The notes under the pieces: generated by a model
Database searches by the model: none
What the model was told of the DNA's origin: nothing
The model's input: the letters and a program-made list of their open reading frames with translations, nothing else
Assembly (NCBI RefSeq): GCF_029868745.1
Contig: NZ_JARWOP010000364.1
Span: 1 to 32,998 of the forward strand
From: Nocardia wallacei
Lineage (GTDB): Bacteria; Actinomycetota; Actinomycetes; Mycobacteriales; Mycobacteriaceae
DNA: 32,998 nucleotides
Direction of reading: 5' to 3'
Translations under genes and position numbers: made by a program
In this document: piece after piece, positions 16,747-23,574 of the stretch
Layout of the letters: each line of letters begins with the position of its first letter
How positions within the stretch are numbered: position 1 is the first letter of the stretch

Positions 16747-17397
16747 TCACACACCTCCGAATACGACCGTGGCCTTGTCGATGACGAACGCCTCGGCGTG
16801 CGCGGCGCGGCACTGCACGCCGCGCAGCCGGGACAGCCCGAGGAACGCCTGCTCGTCGAACCATTCCCGATTCCGTTGGGAGGGATAGTGTTCGATGAGC
16901 AGTTTCGCCTTGCGCCGGGCCAGCCCGGCCGTCAGCGGGACGAACATGGTCGGGCGCGGGGTGTCGGTCTCCCACTTGAGGATCTCGTAACCGAGCACCA
17001 GATGATCGCGGAATTCGGTGGGGGCCAGCTCGGCCAGTAACCGGTGATCCTGATGCGCGTCCCCGGGTTGGGGCGCGAACACGAGATCCGGCTCGCCACC
17101 GCGGCGCAGCCGGGCGACGGCCGCCTTCGCCGCCTCCCAGTGTGCCGGAGTGCGGCCGTCGGGCAGGTCCAGCACGGTCACCTCGAGGTCCGCGCCCGGA
17201 CAGAACGAGGCCAGCGCGGCGCGCTCCTCGGCGGCCCGCCCGCCGCTGCCCCCGCACAGCACCAGCGCCCGGACCCGCAGTCCCGCAATGGATTCGGCGA
17301 GGGTGAGCAGGGTGCCCCCGGCCCCGATGGCGAGATCGTCGCAGTGCGCGCCGAGCAGTGCGATCTCCCGCACCCGCCGCGCGGCGAGCCTCAACAC
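16747..17397 (-). CDS. PIG-L/LmbE-family deacetylase
   Basis: The 216-residue protein has the two zinc motifs of this family: AHCDD (17-21, His18, Asp20/Asp21) and HQDH (115-118), with the glycine-rich AIGAGGTL between them and VLCGGSGGR in the loop where the family binds substrate. The family removes acetyl groups from N-acetyl-sugars such as GlcNAc-linked lipids or mycothiol precursors. I use GTG at 17397 because GGAG lies 6 nt upstream; a GTG at 17415 is also in frame. It overlaps the nucleotidylyltransferase gene by 7 bp. In this operon it probably exposes an amino group on an amino sugar or its nucleotide. Confidence 0.85.
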   Translation of the reverse strand: MLRLAARRVREIALLGAHCDDLAIGAGGTLLTLAESIAGLRVRALVLCGGSGGRAAEERAALASFCPGADLEVTVLDLPDGRTPAHWEAAKAAVARLRRGGEPDLVFAPQPGDAHQDHRLLAELAPTEFRDHLVLGYEILKWETDTPRPTMFVPLTAGLARRKAKLLIEHYPSQRNREWFDEQAFLGLSRLRGVQCRAAHAEAFVIDKATVVFGGV

Positions 17398-18176
17398 GCC
17401 AGGCTCCGCTCCCACACCATCCAGGGCCGGTCACCGCCGTGGTAGGCGGCGTCGAGTTCGGCGCGCTCCTTGAACGTGTCGGCGGGCTTCCAGAAGCCGT
17501 GGTGCTGGTAGCCGAGCAGGCGGCCCTGCGCGGCGAGTGCGCCGCATGCGTCCTCCACCAGGTCGCCGCCGGGCGGCAACAGGTCCAGCACCTCCTGGCT
17601 CAGCACGAAATAGCCGCCGTTCTCCCAGATCGGCAGGCGCGAGACCGGGGTGATCCGCTCCACGGAACCGCCGGCGTCGACGTCGACGCAGTGGAACGAC
17701 GATTGCGGCGGCACGATCATCATCGAGGCGGCGGCGCCCGACGTCACACACTTGTCGATCATCTCGTCCAGCGGCGCGTCGGTGAGCACGTCGGCGTAAT
17801 TGGCCAGGAAGTACCGTTCGCCCGCGAGGTGCGCACGCACCCGGCGCAGCCGCTCGCCGATCGCGGAATCCACTCCCGTGTCGGCGAACGTGATGGTCCA
17901 GTCGCTGATGTCGGAGGCAAGCAATTCCACTTGCCCGCCGCGGATGACGAAGTCGTTGGACGCCGACTCCTCGTAGGTGAGGAAGTAGTTCTTGATGTGG
18001 CTGGCGCCGTAACCGAGGCAGAGGATGAAATCCTTGTGCCCGAAATGCGCGTAGTAGCGCATGACGTGCCAGATCAGCGGTCGCGGCCCGACCATCTGCA
18101 TGGGCTTGGGCACGGGATCCCCGGTGCCGCCGCGCATGCGCATGCCGTAACCGCCACAGAACAGAACGACCTTCAT
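17391..18176 (-). CDS. sugar-1-phosphate nucleotidylyltransferase, RfbF (glucose-1-phosphate cytidylyltransferase)-like
   Basis: The 261-residue protein follows the RfbF pattern. It begins MKVVLFCGGYGMRMR, has VPKPMQMVGPRPLIWHVMR (the PKPM lysine region) and then FGHKDFILCLGYGASHIKNY, which resembles 'hGikdFIiclGYkg..Ik.yF' of glucose-1-phosphate cytidylyltransferases. Later parts include LANYADVLTD (metal Asp region) and NGGYFVLSQEVL. It should activate a hexose-1-phosphate to an NDP-sugar (CDP-glucose in RfbF). The specificity-defining residues cannot be checked here, and the usual RfbG dehydratase partner is not in the operon. ATG at 18176 overlaps the C-methyltransferase stop by 4 bp. Confidence 0.85.
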   Translation of the reverse strand: MKVVLFCGGYGMRMRGGTGDPVPKPMQMVGPRPLIWHVMRYYAHFGHKDFILCLGYGASHIKNYFLTYEESASNDFVIRGGQVELLASDISDWTITFADTGVDSAIGERLRRVRAHLAGERYFLANYADVLTDAPLDEMIDKCVTSGAAASMMIVPPQSSFHCVDVDAGGSVERITPVSRLPIWENGGYFVLSQEVLDLLPPGGDLVEDACGALAAQGRLLGYQHHGFWKPADTFKERAELDAAYHGGDRPWMVWERSLAC

Positions 18177-19411
18177 GACCGGCCCCCGGAAAAATCGGCG
18201 TGATGCAGGGTGGGCAGCGGATACACCAGTTCCGCCCCCCGATCGCCGAGATGGCGCAGCTGCGCGGTGATCTCGGCCTCCAGATTCCACGGCAGCGCCA
18301 GCACCACATCGGGCCGGTCGGTGTCGATCCGCTCCGGCGGATGGATCGGTATCCGGGTCCCGGGGGTGTAGCGGCCGTGCTTGTACGGATTGCGATCGAC
18401 GGTGTAGGACAACAGATCCGGGCGGATGCCGCAGTAGTTCAGCAGCGTGTTTCCTTTGCCCGGGGCGCCGTAGCCGACGACGCTGCGCCCCGACCGGCGG
18501 CAGTCCAGCAGAAACCGCAACAGGTCGTGACGGACCTGTTCGGCGCGGGTGCGCAGCGCGGAATAGCCTGCGACGCTGTGTAATCCGGCCTCTCGTTCGG
18601 TGGCGAGCAGGTGCGCTACCCGCTCGGTGGGTACGGCGACCGCCGTGGGGCGCACCCATAGTCGCAGCGAGCCGCCGTGCGTGCGCAGCAGTTCCACGTC
18701 GGCGACCGCCAGGCCCGCTGTCGCCAGCGCGTGCTGGGCCGACAGCAGCGTGTAGTACTGGAAATGCTCGTGGTAGATGGTGTCGAACTGCCCGTGGCGC
18801 ACCAGGTTCAGCGCGTGGTGCACCTCGATCGACAGCCAGCCGTCGTCGGCGAGCAGGCCGCGCAGCGCGCGGGTGAAGCCCAGCAGGTCCGGCACGTGCG
18901 CGTAGACGTTGTTGGCGACCACCAAGTCCGCCGGGCCGTATTCGGCGCGCACCTTCGCCGCGAGTTCCTCGTCCAGGAAGGCGGTGATCGTCGGCACGTC
19001 TCGTTCCCGCGCGGCGGCGCCGACATTGACCGACGGCTCGATGCCCACGCAGCCCACGCCGGCGGCGACCGCGTGCCGCAGCAGGTAGCCGTCATTGCTG
19101 GCGACCTCGACGACGAGCGACTCCGGACTCAGACCGAGAGACGTAATCGCCTGCGCGACAAAGAGTTCGGCATGCCGCACCCAGCTGTCGGAGTAGGAGG
19201 AGAAGTAGGCGTACTCGGTGAACGTCTCCGCCGGGGTGATCAGCGCCGGGATCTGTAGCAGCAGGCAGTCCTCGCACAGGCGCAGATGCAGGGGATAGGT
19301 CGGTTCGGGTAGGTCCAATTCCGCGGCGGTCAGGAACTTCTCACACGGCGGTGTGGCGCCCAGATCGAGCACGCTGACCAGCCGACCGGAATCACACAGG
19401 CGGCAACGCAC
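18173..19411 (-). CDS. sugar C-methyltransferase (TylCIII/TcaB9-like)
   Basis: The 412-residue protein has the full family plan. It has a zinc site (C3, C6, C46, C49), the Tyr-rich TEYAYFSSYSDSWVRHAE segment, the SAM motif VEVASNDG (101-108), GIEPSVNV after strand 2, and the catalytic YHEH (213-216). A C-terminal Rossmann-like Methyltransf_14 domain starts at VVGYGAPGKGNTLL. Such enzymes methylate C3 (or C5) of NDP-4-keto-sugars to give branched deoxysugars. It is the first gene of the six-gene operon, starting at GTG 19411 behind a GAGAGGTG. It points to a C-methyl-branched sugar in the polymer or a glycolipid. A degenerate paralogue ends the same operon. Confidence 0.9.
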   Translation of the reverse strand: MRCRLCDSGRLVSVLDLGATPPCEKFLTAAELDLPEPTYPLHLRLCEDCLLLQIPALITPAETFTEYAYFSSYSDSWVRHAELFVAQAITSLGLSPESLVVEVASNDGYLLRHAVAAGVGCVGIEPSVNVGAAARERDVPTITAFLDEELAAKVRAEYGPADLVVANNVYAHVPDLLGFTRALRGLLADDGWLSIEVHHALNLVRHGQFDTIYHEHFQYYTLLSAQHALATAGLAVADVELLRTHGGSLRLWVRPTAVAVPTERVAHLLATEREAGLHSVAGYSALRTRAEQVRHDLLRFLLDCRRSGRSVVGYGAPGKGNTLLNYCGIRPDLLSYTVDRNPYKHGRYTPGTRIPIHPPERIDTDRPDVVLALPWNLEAEITAQLRHLGDRGAELVYPLPTLHHADFSGGRS

Positions 19412-19917
19412 GACGTATTCCCCACCTCTCGCCGGGACCGGGTCTCCGGCAAATGTGCCGGGACAACCATCAGTCGGCGTCGACGTTCCTTACGTTACAA
19501 CAGGATTCCCGCATTTCCGGGCGGTAGCGAGGGACCTCTGGAAGTGATTTTCGGTCGGTTTTACACCCCGGCGGGAAACAGTATTCGGGGAGCTATCACG
19601 CAAATCCGCACGAACCATGCACATCGAGGGACCGCACCGAAGATATTCCGCGCCACGGCATTTCTATCAGGCGATATCGGGACCGTTAGGGCGGCAGGGG
19701 AATCGCAAAAAGTACCGGTTGCCTTGTTTCTCGCTATTACCGGGATACCGTGTCGCGCAGAAAATCAGGGAGCGCGTGTCGAAGATCGAACCAGTAACAT
19801 TCCCCATCAGGCCGGCGACACACCGTCGTACCCATCGGTGTCACGGTATGCGGCCGCTGGGGGATCGGTCAGTGGGGATCGAAGCCGAGTTCTCCCATGC
19901 GGGAGGTGTATTCGTTC
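19412..19917. other. 506-bp divergent intergenic region
   Basis: This spacer is noticeably less GC-rich than the genes and separates the minus-strand sugar operon from the plus-strand glycosylphosphotransferase, so it should hold both promoters. A weak candidate for the plus strand is TTGTTT (19724-19729) and TACCGT (19746-19751), 16 bp apart. An imperfect dyad ACACCG/CGGTGT lies at 19820-19841. A 125-codon frame across it lacks actinobacterial codon bias and does not look real. I see no RNA gene or riboswitch I can name. Confidence 0.6.
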
Positions 19918-21417
19918 ATGAGTTTCGAACTACGTTACGGTGCGGTCGCTCGTGCGCCGGTGCCGGCGCGCTCCGAACGCGAGCGCTGGCAAGCGGACTA
20001 CGCGCGCCGGCTCTGGGTCGGTGACCTGCTCGTGGTCGGTCTCGCGGTCGCCGCCGCGCAACTGGTCCGCTTCGGCGGTCCCATCGATCCACTCCTGGCC
20101 ACCACGCTGCCGGTGCAGGTCGGCTACACGGCGGTCTCGGTGTTGCTGGGGCTGGTGTGGACGGCGTTCCTGGCCGCCGCGGGTACCCGGTCGCCGCGCG
20201 TAATCGGCAGCGGCACAGAGGAATACCGCCGACTCGTGGCCGCGACGCTGCGGCTGTTCGGTCTGGTCGCCATCCTGTCGCTGCTGTTCGGATTCGATAT
20301 CGCGCGGGGCTATCTCGCGATCGCGCTGCCGCTGGGCCTGGCGGGGCTGATACTGCAGCGGCGGCTGTGGCGGCGCTGGGTCGCCGAACACCGGATGGCC
20401 GGGCGCTGCGGCATTCGCGTACTGGTGGTGGGCAGCCGCGACGCCGCGGCGGCGATGGTCGCGGCGTTCGGGCGTGATCCGCGATCGGGCTACCAGGTGG
20501 TCGGGGTCTGCACCCCGGATGGCGTTCCCGCTCCTGCGGACCCCGGCATCGAGGTCGGCGGCCGCACGATTCCCGTTGTGGGAGATGATCGTTCGGTGCT
20601 GGAGGCGGTCCGGTCCGCCGGCGCCGACACGGTCGCCATCACCGCGACGGACAACCTCGGCCCGGCCGACTTCCGGCATTTGGCCTGGGAACTGCACCCG
20701 CTGGGCGTGGAGTTGATCGTCGCGCCCGGACTGGTCGACATCGCCGGTACCCGGCTGACGCACCGGCTCGTCGCCGATATGCCGATGCTGCACGTGGAGA
20801 AGCCGCAGTACGACCGGGCCAAGTCGATCGGCAAAGCCGTGTTCGACGTCTGCTTCGCGGGGAGCGCGCTGCTCGCTGTCGCGCCGGTGTTGCTCGCCAT
20901 CGCCTGCGCGGTGAAGCTCACCAGCCCGGGTCCGGTGTTCTATCGCTCCGAGCGCATCGGCCGCGACGGCGAACCGTTCCGGATGATCAAGTTCCGGAGC
21001 ATGTACGTCGACGCCGACGCGCACGTGGCCGACCTGATCGCGGCCGCCGGCGGCAACCCGCTGCTGTTCAAGCTGCGCGACGACCCGCGGGTCACGCCGG
21101 TGGGCCGGTTGATCCGCAAGTATTCGCTCGACGAACTCCCGCAGTTCTTCAACGTGCTGCGCGGCCACATGAGCGTGGTCGGCCCGCGTCCGCAGGTGCG
21201 GCGCGAGGTCGAGAGCTACGACGGCATGATGCGCCGCCGGTTGCTGGTGAAGCCGGGGGTGACGGGACTGTGGCAGGTCAGTGGCCGGTCCGACCTGTCG
21301 GTCGAGGACGCCATGCGGCTGGACCTGTCCTACGTGGAGAACTGGTCGATGGTGCTGGACCTGCTGCTCATCACCCGTACGATCGGTGCGGTGACCCGCG
21401 GCGACGGCGCCTATTGA
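19918..21417 (+). CDS. polyprenyl glycosylphosphotransferase (WbaP/WcaJ-like priming enzyme)
   Basis: The 499-residue protein has an N-terminal multi-spanning region (about 35-155), a Rossmann-like CoA-binding-type middle (starts near RVLVVGSRDAAA, 168), then a membrane-dipping helix at about 305-332. The C-terminal bacterial sugar transferase domain has SPGPVFYRSERIGRDG, MIKFRSMYVDA, YSLDELPQFFNV (catalytic Asp405-Glu406) and VVGPRPQVRREVE, ending VTGLWQVSGRSDLS. It transfers a sugar-1-phosphate from a nucleotide sugar to undecaprenyl phosphate, the first step of a Wzx/Wzy pathway. ATG at 19918 is chosen because a near-perfect GGGAGGTG lies 9 nt upstream; a second ATG 21 nt earlier has no such site. 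It likely serves the glycosyltransferase operon at 1.4-8.7 kb. Confidence 0.93.
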   Translation: MSFELRYGAVARAPVPARSERERWQADYARRLWVGDLLVVGLAVAAAQLVRFGGPIDPLLATTLPVQVGYTAVSVLLGLVWTAFLAAAGTRSPRVIGSGTEEYRRLVAATLRLFGLVAILSLLFGFDIARGYLAIALPLGLAGLILQRRLWRRWVAEHRMAGRCGIRVLVVGSRDAAAAMVAAFGRDPRSGYQVVGVCTPDGVPAPADPGIEVGGRTIPVVGDDRSVLEAVRSAGADTVAITATDNLGPADFRHLAWELHPLGVELIVAPGLVDIAGTRLTHRLVADMPMLHVEKPQYDRAKSIGKAVFDVCFAGSALLAVAPVLLAIACAVKLTSPGPVFYRSERIGRDGEPFRMIKFRSMYVDADAHVADLIAAAGGNPLLFKLRDDPRVTPVGRLIRKYSLDELPQFFNVLRGHMSVVGPRPQVRREVESYDGMMRRRLLVKPGVTGLWQVSGRSDLSVEDAMRLDLSYVENWSMVLDLLLITRTIGAVTRGDGAY

Positions 21418-21423
21418 ACGGTT

Positions 21424-21479
21424 GAGTGAACATCATTTAGTAAAAGGTGTTCACAAAACGAGTGTGGTGTGGTTCACTC
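21424..21479. repeat. dispersed GTGAAC/GTTCAC half-sites upstream of the P450 gene
   Basis: GTGAACA (21426-21432) is the reverse complement of TGTTCAC (21448-21454), and GAGTGAAC (21424-21431) is the reverse complement of GTTCACTC (21472-21479). So three related half-sites lie about 23-24 bp apart between the glycosylphosphotransferase stop and the P450 start. They are distinct from the compact dyad at 21483-21496. Possible regulator half-sites; no protein is identified. Confidence 0.4.
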
Positions 21480-21482
21480 CTG

Positions 21483-21496
21483 TGGAACGTGTTCCA
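21483..21496 (+). promoter_or_regulatory. KstR-like operator (TNNAACNNGTTNNA)
   Basis: The 14-mer TGGAACGTGTTCCA is a perfect palindrome that fits the KstR motif TNNAACNNGTTNNA described for mycobacterial and rhodococcal cholesterol genes. It ends 11 nt before the CYP125 GTG and abuts its ribosome-binding site, so a bound repressor would sit over the transcript start region. This links the P450 to steroid-responsive control. Confidence 0.7.
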
Positions 21497-21507
21497 AAGG
21501 AGGTACC

Positions 21508-22734
21508 GTGTCAGCCCCGTCCATCTCGCACGACTTCGACTTCACCGATCCCGACCTGCTGTCCACGCGCCTGCCCGTGGAGGAGTGGGCAGAGCTGCGC
21601 CGGGCCGCGCCCGTCTGGTGGGTGGACCAGCCCGCCGGCGTGAGCGGGTTCGACGACGGCGGCTATTGGGTCGTCAGCAAGCTCGACCACATCAAGGAGA
21701 TCTCCAAGAACTCCGAGGTGTACTCGACCCACGAGAACACCGCGGTGATCCGCTTCAACGGCGACATCACCCGCGAGGAGATCGAGATCCAGCGCGCGAT
21801 GCTGGTGAACACCGATCCGCCCGCGCACGACAAGCTGCGGCGCATCATCTCCCGCGGCTTCACCCCGCGCGCCGTGCAGACCCTGCGCGAGGCGCTGGTC
21901 GAGCGGGCCGAGCGAATCGTCCACGAGGCCAAGAAGACCGGCGGCGGCGACTTCGTCCAGCAGGTGGCGGCCGAACTGCCGCTGCAGGCGATCGCGGAAC
22001 TGCTCGGCGTGCCGCAGGAGGACCGCGGCAAGCTGTTCGACTGGTCCAACCAGATGATGGGTTACGACGACCCGCAGTACCAGGACACCTACCGGATGGC
22101 CAACGCCGAGGTGATGGGTTACGCCTGGAATCTGTCGGAGGAACGCCGGAAGTGCCCGGCCGACGACATCGTCAGCCAGCTCGTCACCGCCGACGTCGAC
22201 GGGGAGGCGCTGGGCTCCGAGGAGTTCGCGTGGTTCGTGATCCTGCTGGCGGTCGCGGGTAACGAGACCACCCGCAACGCCACCACGCACGGTATGAAGG
22301 CGTTCATCGACTTCCCCGAGCAGTGGGAGCTGTACAAGGCCGAGCGGCCGCGCACCGCGCCGGACGAGATCGTGCGCTGGGCCACTCCGGTCATCGCCTT
22401 CCAGCGAACCACCCTGCAGGACACCGAGATCGGCGGCCAGCCGATCAAGAAGGGGCAGCGGGTCGGCCTGTTCTACGCCTCGGCCAACTTCGACGAGGAG
22501 CACTTCGACAAGCCGTTCGATTTCGACGTGATGCGAAACCCCAACCCGCACGTGGGATTCGGCGGCACCGGCACGCACTACTGTGTCGGGGCCAATCTGG
22601 CGCGGCTGCAACTGGACCTGATCTTCAACGCGATCGCTGATGTGATGCCCAACCTGCGTGAGGTCTCCGAGCCGGTGCGGCTACGCTCGGGCTGGTTGAA
22701 CGGAATCAAGAGCTGGCAGGTCGCATACGAATGA
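21508..22734 (+). CDS. cyp125: CYP125-type steroid C26/C27 monooxygenase (cytochrome P450)
   Basis: The 408-residue protein resembles CYP125A1 along its length as I recall that sequence. Shared stretches include FDFTDPD, LPLQAIAELLGVPQEDRGKL, LLAVAGNETTRN (I-helix, 250-255 AGNETT), DEIVRWATPV (ExxR at Glu287/Arg290), NPNPHVGFGGTGTHYC (heme Cys359) and RSGWLNGIK near the end. CYP125 oxidises the terminal side-chain carbon of cholesterol and cholest-4-en-3-one, the first step of side-chain degradation. The start is GTG 21508, preceded by AAAGGAGGT, an almost ideal ribosome-binding site; the frame extends 13 codons upstream through the operator. No other cholesterol side-chain genes are adjacent. 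A KstR-like box lies just upstream. Confidence 0.9.
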   Translation: MSAPSISHDFDFTDPDLLSTRLPVEEWAELRRAAPVWWVDQPAGVSGFDDGGYWVVSKLDHIKEISKNSEVYSTHENTAVIRFNGDITREEIEIQRAMLVNTDPPAHDKLRRIISRGFTPRAVQTLREALVERAERIVHEAKKTGGGDFVQQVAAELPLQAIAELLGVPQEDRGKLFDWSNQMMGYDDPQYQDTYRMANAEVMGYAWNLSEERRKCPADDIVSQLVTADVDGEALGSEEFAWFVILLAVAGNETTRNATTHGMKAFIDFPEQWELYKAERPRTAPDEIVRWATPVIAFQRTTLQDTEIGGQPIKKGQRVGLFYASANFDEEHFDKPFDFDVMRNPNPHVGFGGTGTHYCVGANLARLQLDLIFNAIADVMPNLREVSEPVRLRSGWLNGIKSWQVAYE

Positions 22735-22740
22735 CCGGCC

Positions 22741-22773
22741 GGGCCCGGACGCGGCGGTCGCCGTGCCGGGCCC
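22741..22773 (+). terminator. GC-rich hairpin between cyp125 and tetR
   Basis: GGGCCCGG (22741-22748) and CCGGGCCC (22766-22773) pair perfectly, and a smaller CGGC/GCCG stem can form in the 17-nt loop. It lies 6 nt after the P450 stop. No T-run follows, as is common in actinobacteria. Probable terminator or attenuator between the two genes. Confidence 0.5.
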
Positions 22774-22796
22774 CATCATTCGTCGAGGGGTAGGAC

Positions 22797-23522
22797 ATGA
22801 AGCAACCCGCACGCCGCGGCCGGATGCCCGCGGTGAGCGACGCCGACATCCGGCGGGTGGCCAGAAGGCTACTGGTGGAACAGGGTCCGGAGGCGGTGAC
22901 TCTGCGCGCTATCGCTCGTGATCTGGGTATCACCGCGCCGGCGCTGTACCGGTACTACTCCTCGCGCGACGATCTGGTCGCGGCCCTGCGCAGCGACATC
23001 TGCGCCGACCTCGCCGCCGAACTCGCCACCCAGGTGGCGGCGCTGCCCGACGACGGCGTGGTCCAGTTGTTCGCGATCTGCAAGGGTTTCCGGCACTGGG
23101 CGCTGGCGCACGCCAGGGAGTTCACCCTGGTGTTCGCCTCGCCGGCCGGTGACGTGCCCAGCGCGATGCGGCAATTCGACGAGCCGTTCGGCCGCATCTT
23201 CCTGGAGGCGGCCGGGCGGCTGCTCACCACCTACGACATCGTCACCCCCGCAACCGATGTCATCCCCGACGCACTGCGCGAGGACCTGATCGGCTTCCAG
23301 ACCGAACTTCTCGCGGTACTCGCCGAATCGGGCCAGAAGTTCCCCGCCGAGAAACTCGACCTCGGCGTCACCTACCTCATGATCACGTTCTGGGCCCGCC
23401 TCTACGGCCACGTCACCCTCGAGGTCTTCGGCAACTACCCCATCCCCGTCCGAGATTCGGACGCCCTCTTCGACGCCACCCTCGCCGACCTCGCCCGCAC
23501 CATAGGCCTCACCGCCGCCTGA
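22797..23522 (+). CDS. TetR-family regulator with WHG-type C-terminal domain
   Basis: The 241-residue protein has an N-terminal TetR helix-turn-helix. It runs DIRRVARRLLVEQGPEAVTL, then AIARDLGITAPALYRYYSSRDDL (about 38-60), where the last helix is the recognition helix. The C-terminal part reads GFRHWALAHAREFTLVFASP and later FWARLYGHVTLEVFGNYP, the pattern of the TetR_C_33/WHG ligand domain. It is not the usual KstR size and shape, so it is probably not the regulator that binds the KstR-like box. It lies 62 nt after cyp125 in the same direction. Target and ligand are unknown; autoregulation is likely. Confidence 0.87.
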   Translation: MKQPARRGRMPAVSDADIRRVARRLLVEQGPEAVTLRAIARDLGITAPALYRYYSSRDDLVAALRSDICADLAAELATQVAALPDDGVVQLFAICKGFRHWALAHAREFTLVFASPAGDVPSAMRQFDEPFGRIFLEAAGRLLTTYDIVTPATDVIPDALREDLIGFQTELLAVLAESGQKFPAEKLDLGVTYLMITFWARLYGHVTLEVFGNYPIPVRDSDALFDATLADLARTIGLTAA

Positions 23523-23529
23523 GTCCGCA

Positions 23530-23560
23530 GGACCCGGACGCACGCCAGCATCACGGGTCC
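23530..23560. terminator. weak dyad between convergent tetR and thrE-like genes
   Basis: GGACCCG (23530-23536) and CGGGTCC (23554-23560) pair over a 17-nt loop in the 52-bp gap between two convergent stop codons. The position suits a bidirectional terminator, but the long loop and lack of T-runs make it weak. Confidence 0.3.
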
Positions 23561-23574
23561 CGTGGAAGCCGTGC

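Noticed and set aside
19544..19921. 125-codon plus-strand frame in the intergenic region
   Set aside because: Lacks the third-position GC bias of the neighbours, has no ribosome-binding site, and resembles no protein I know.
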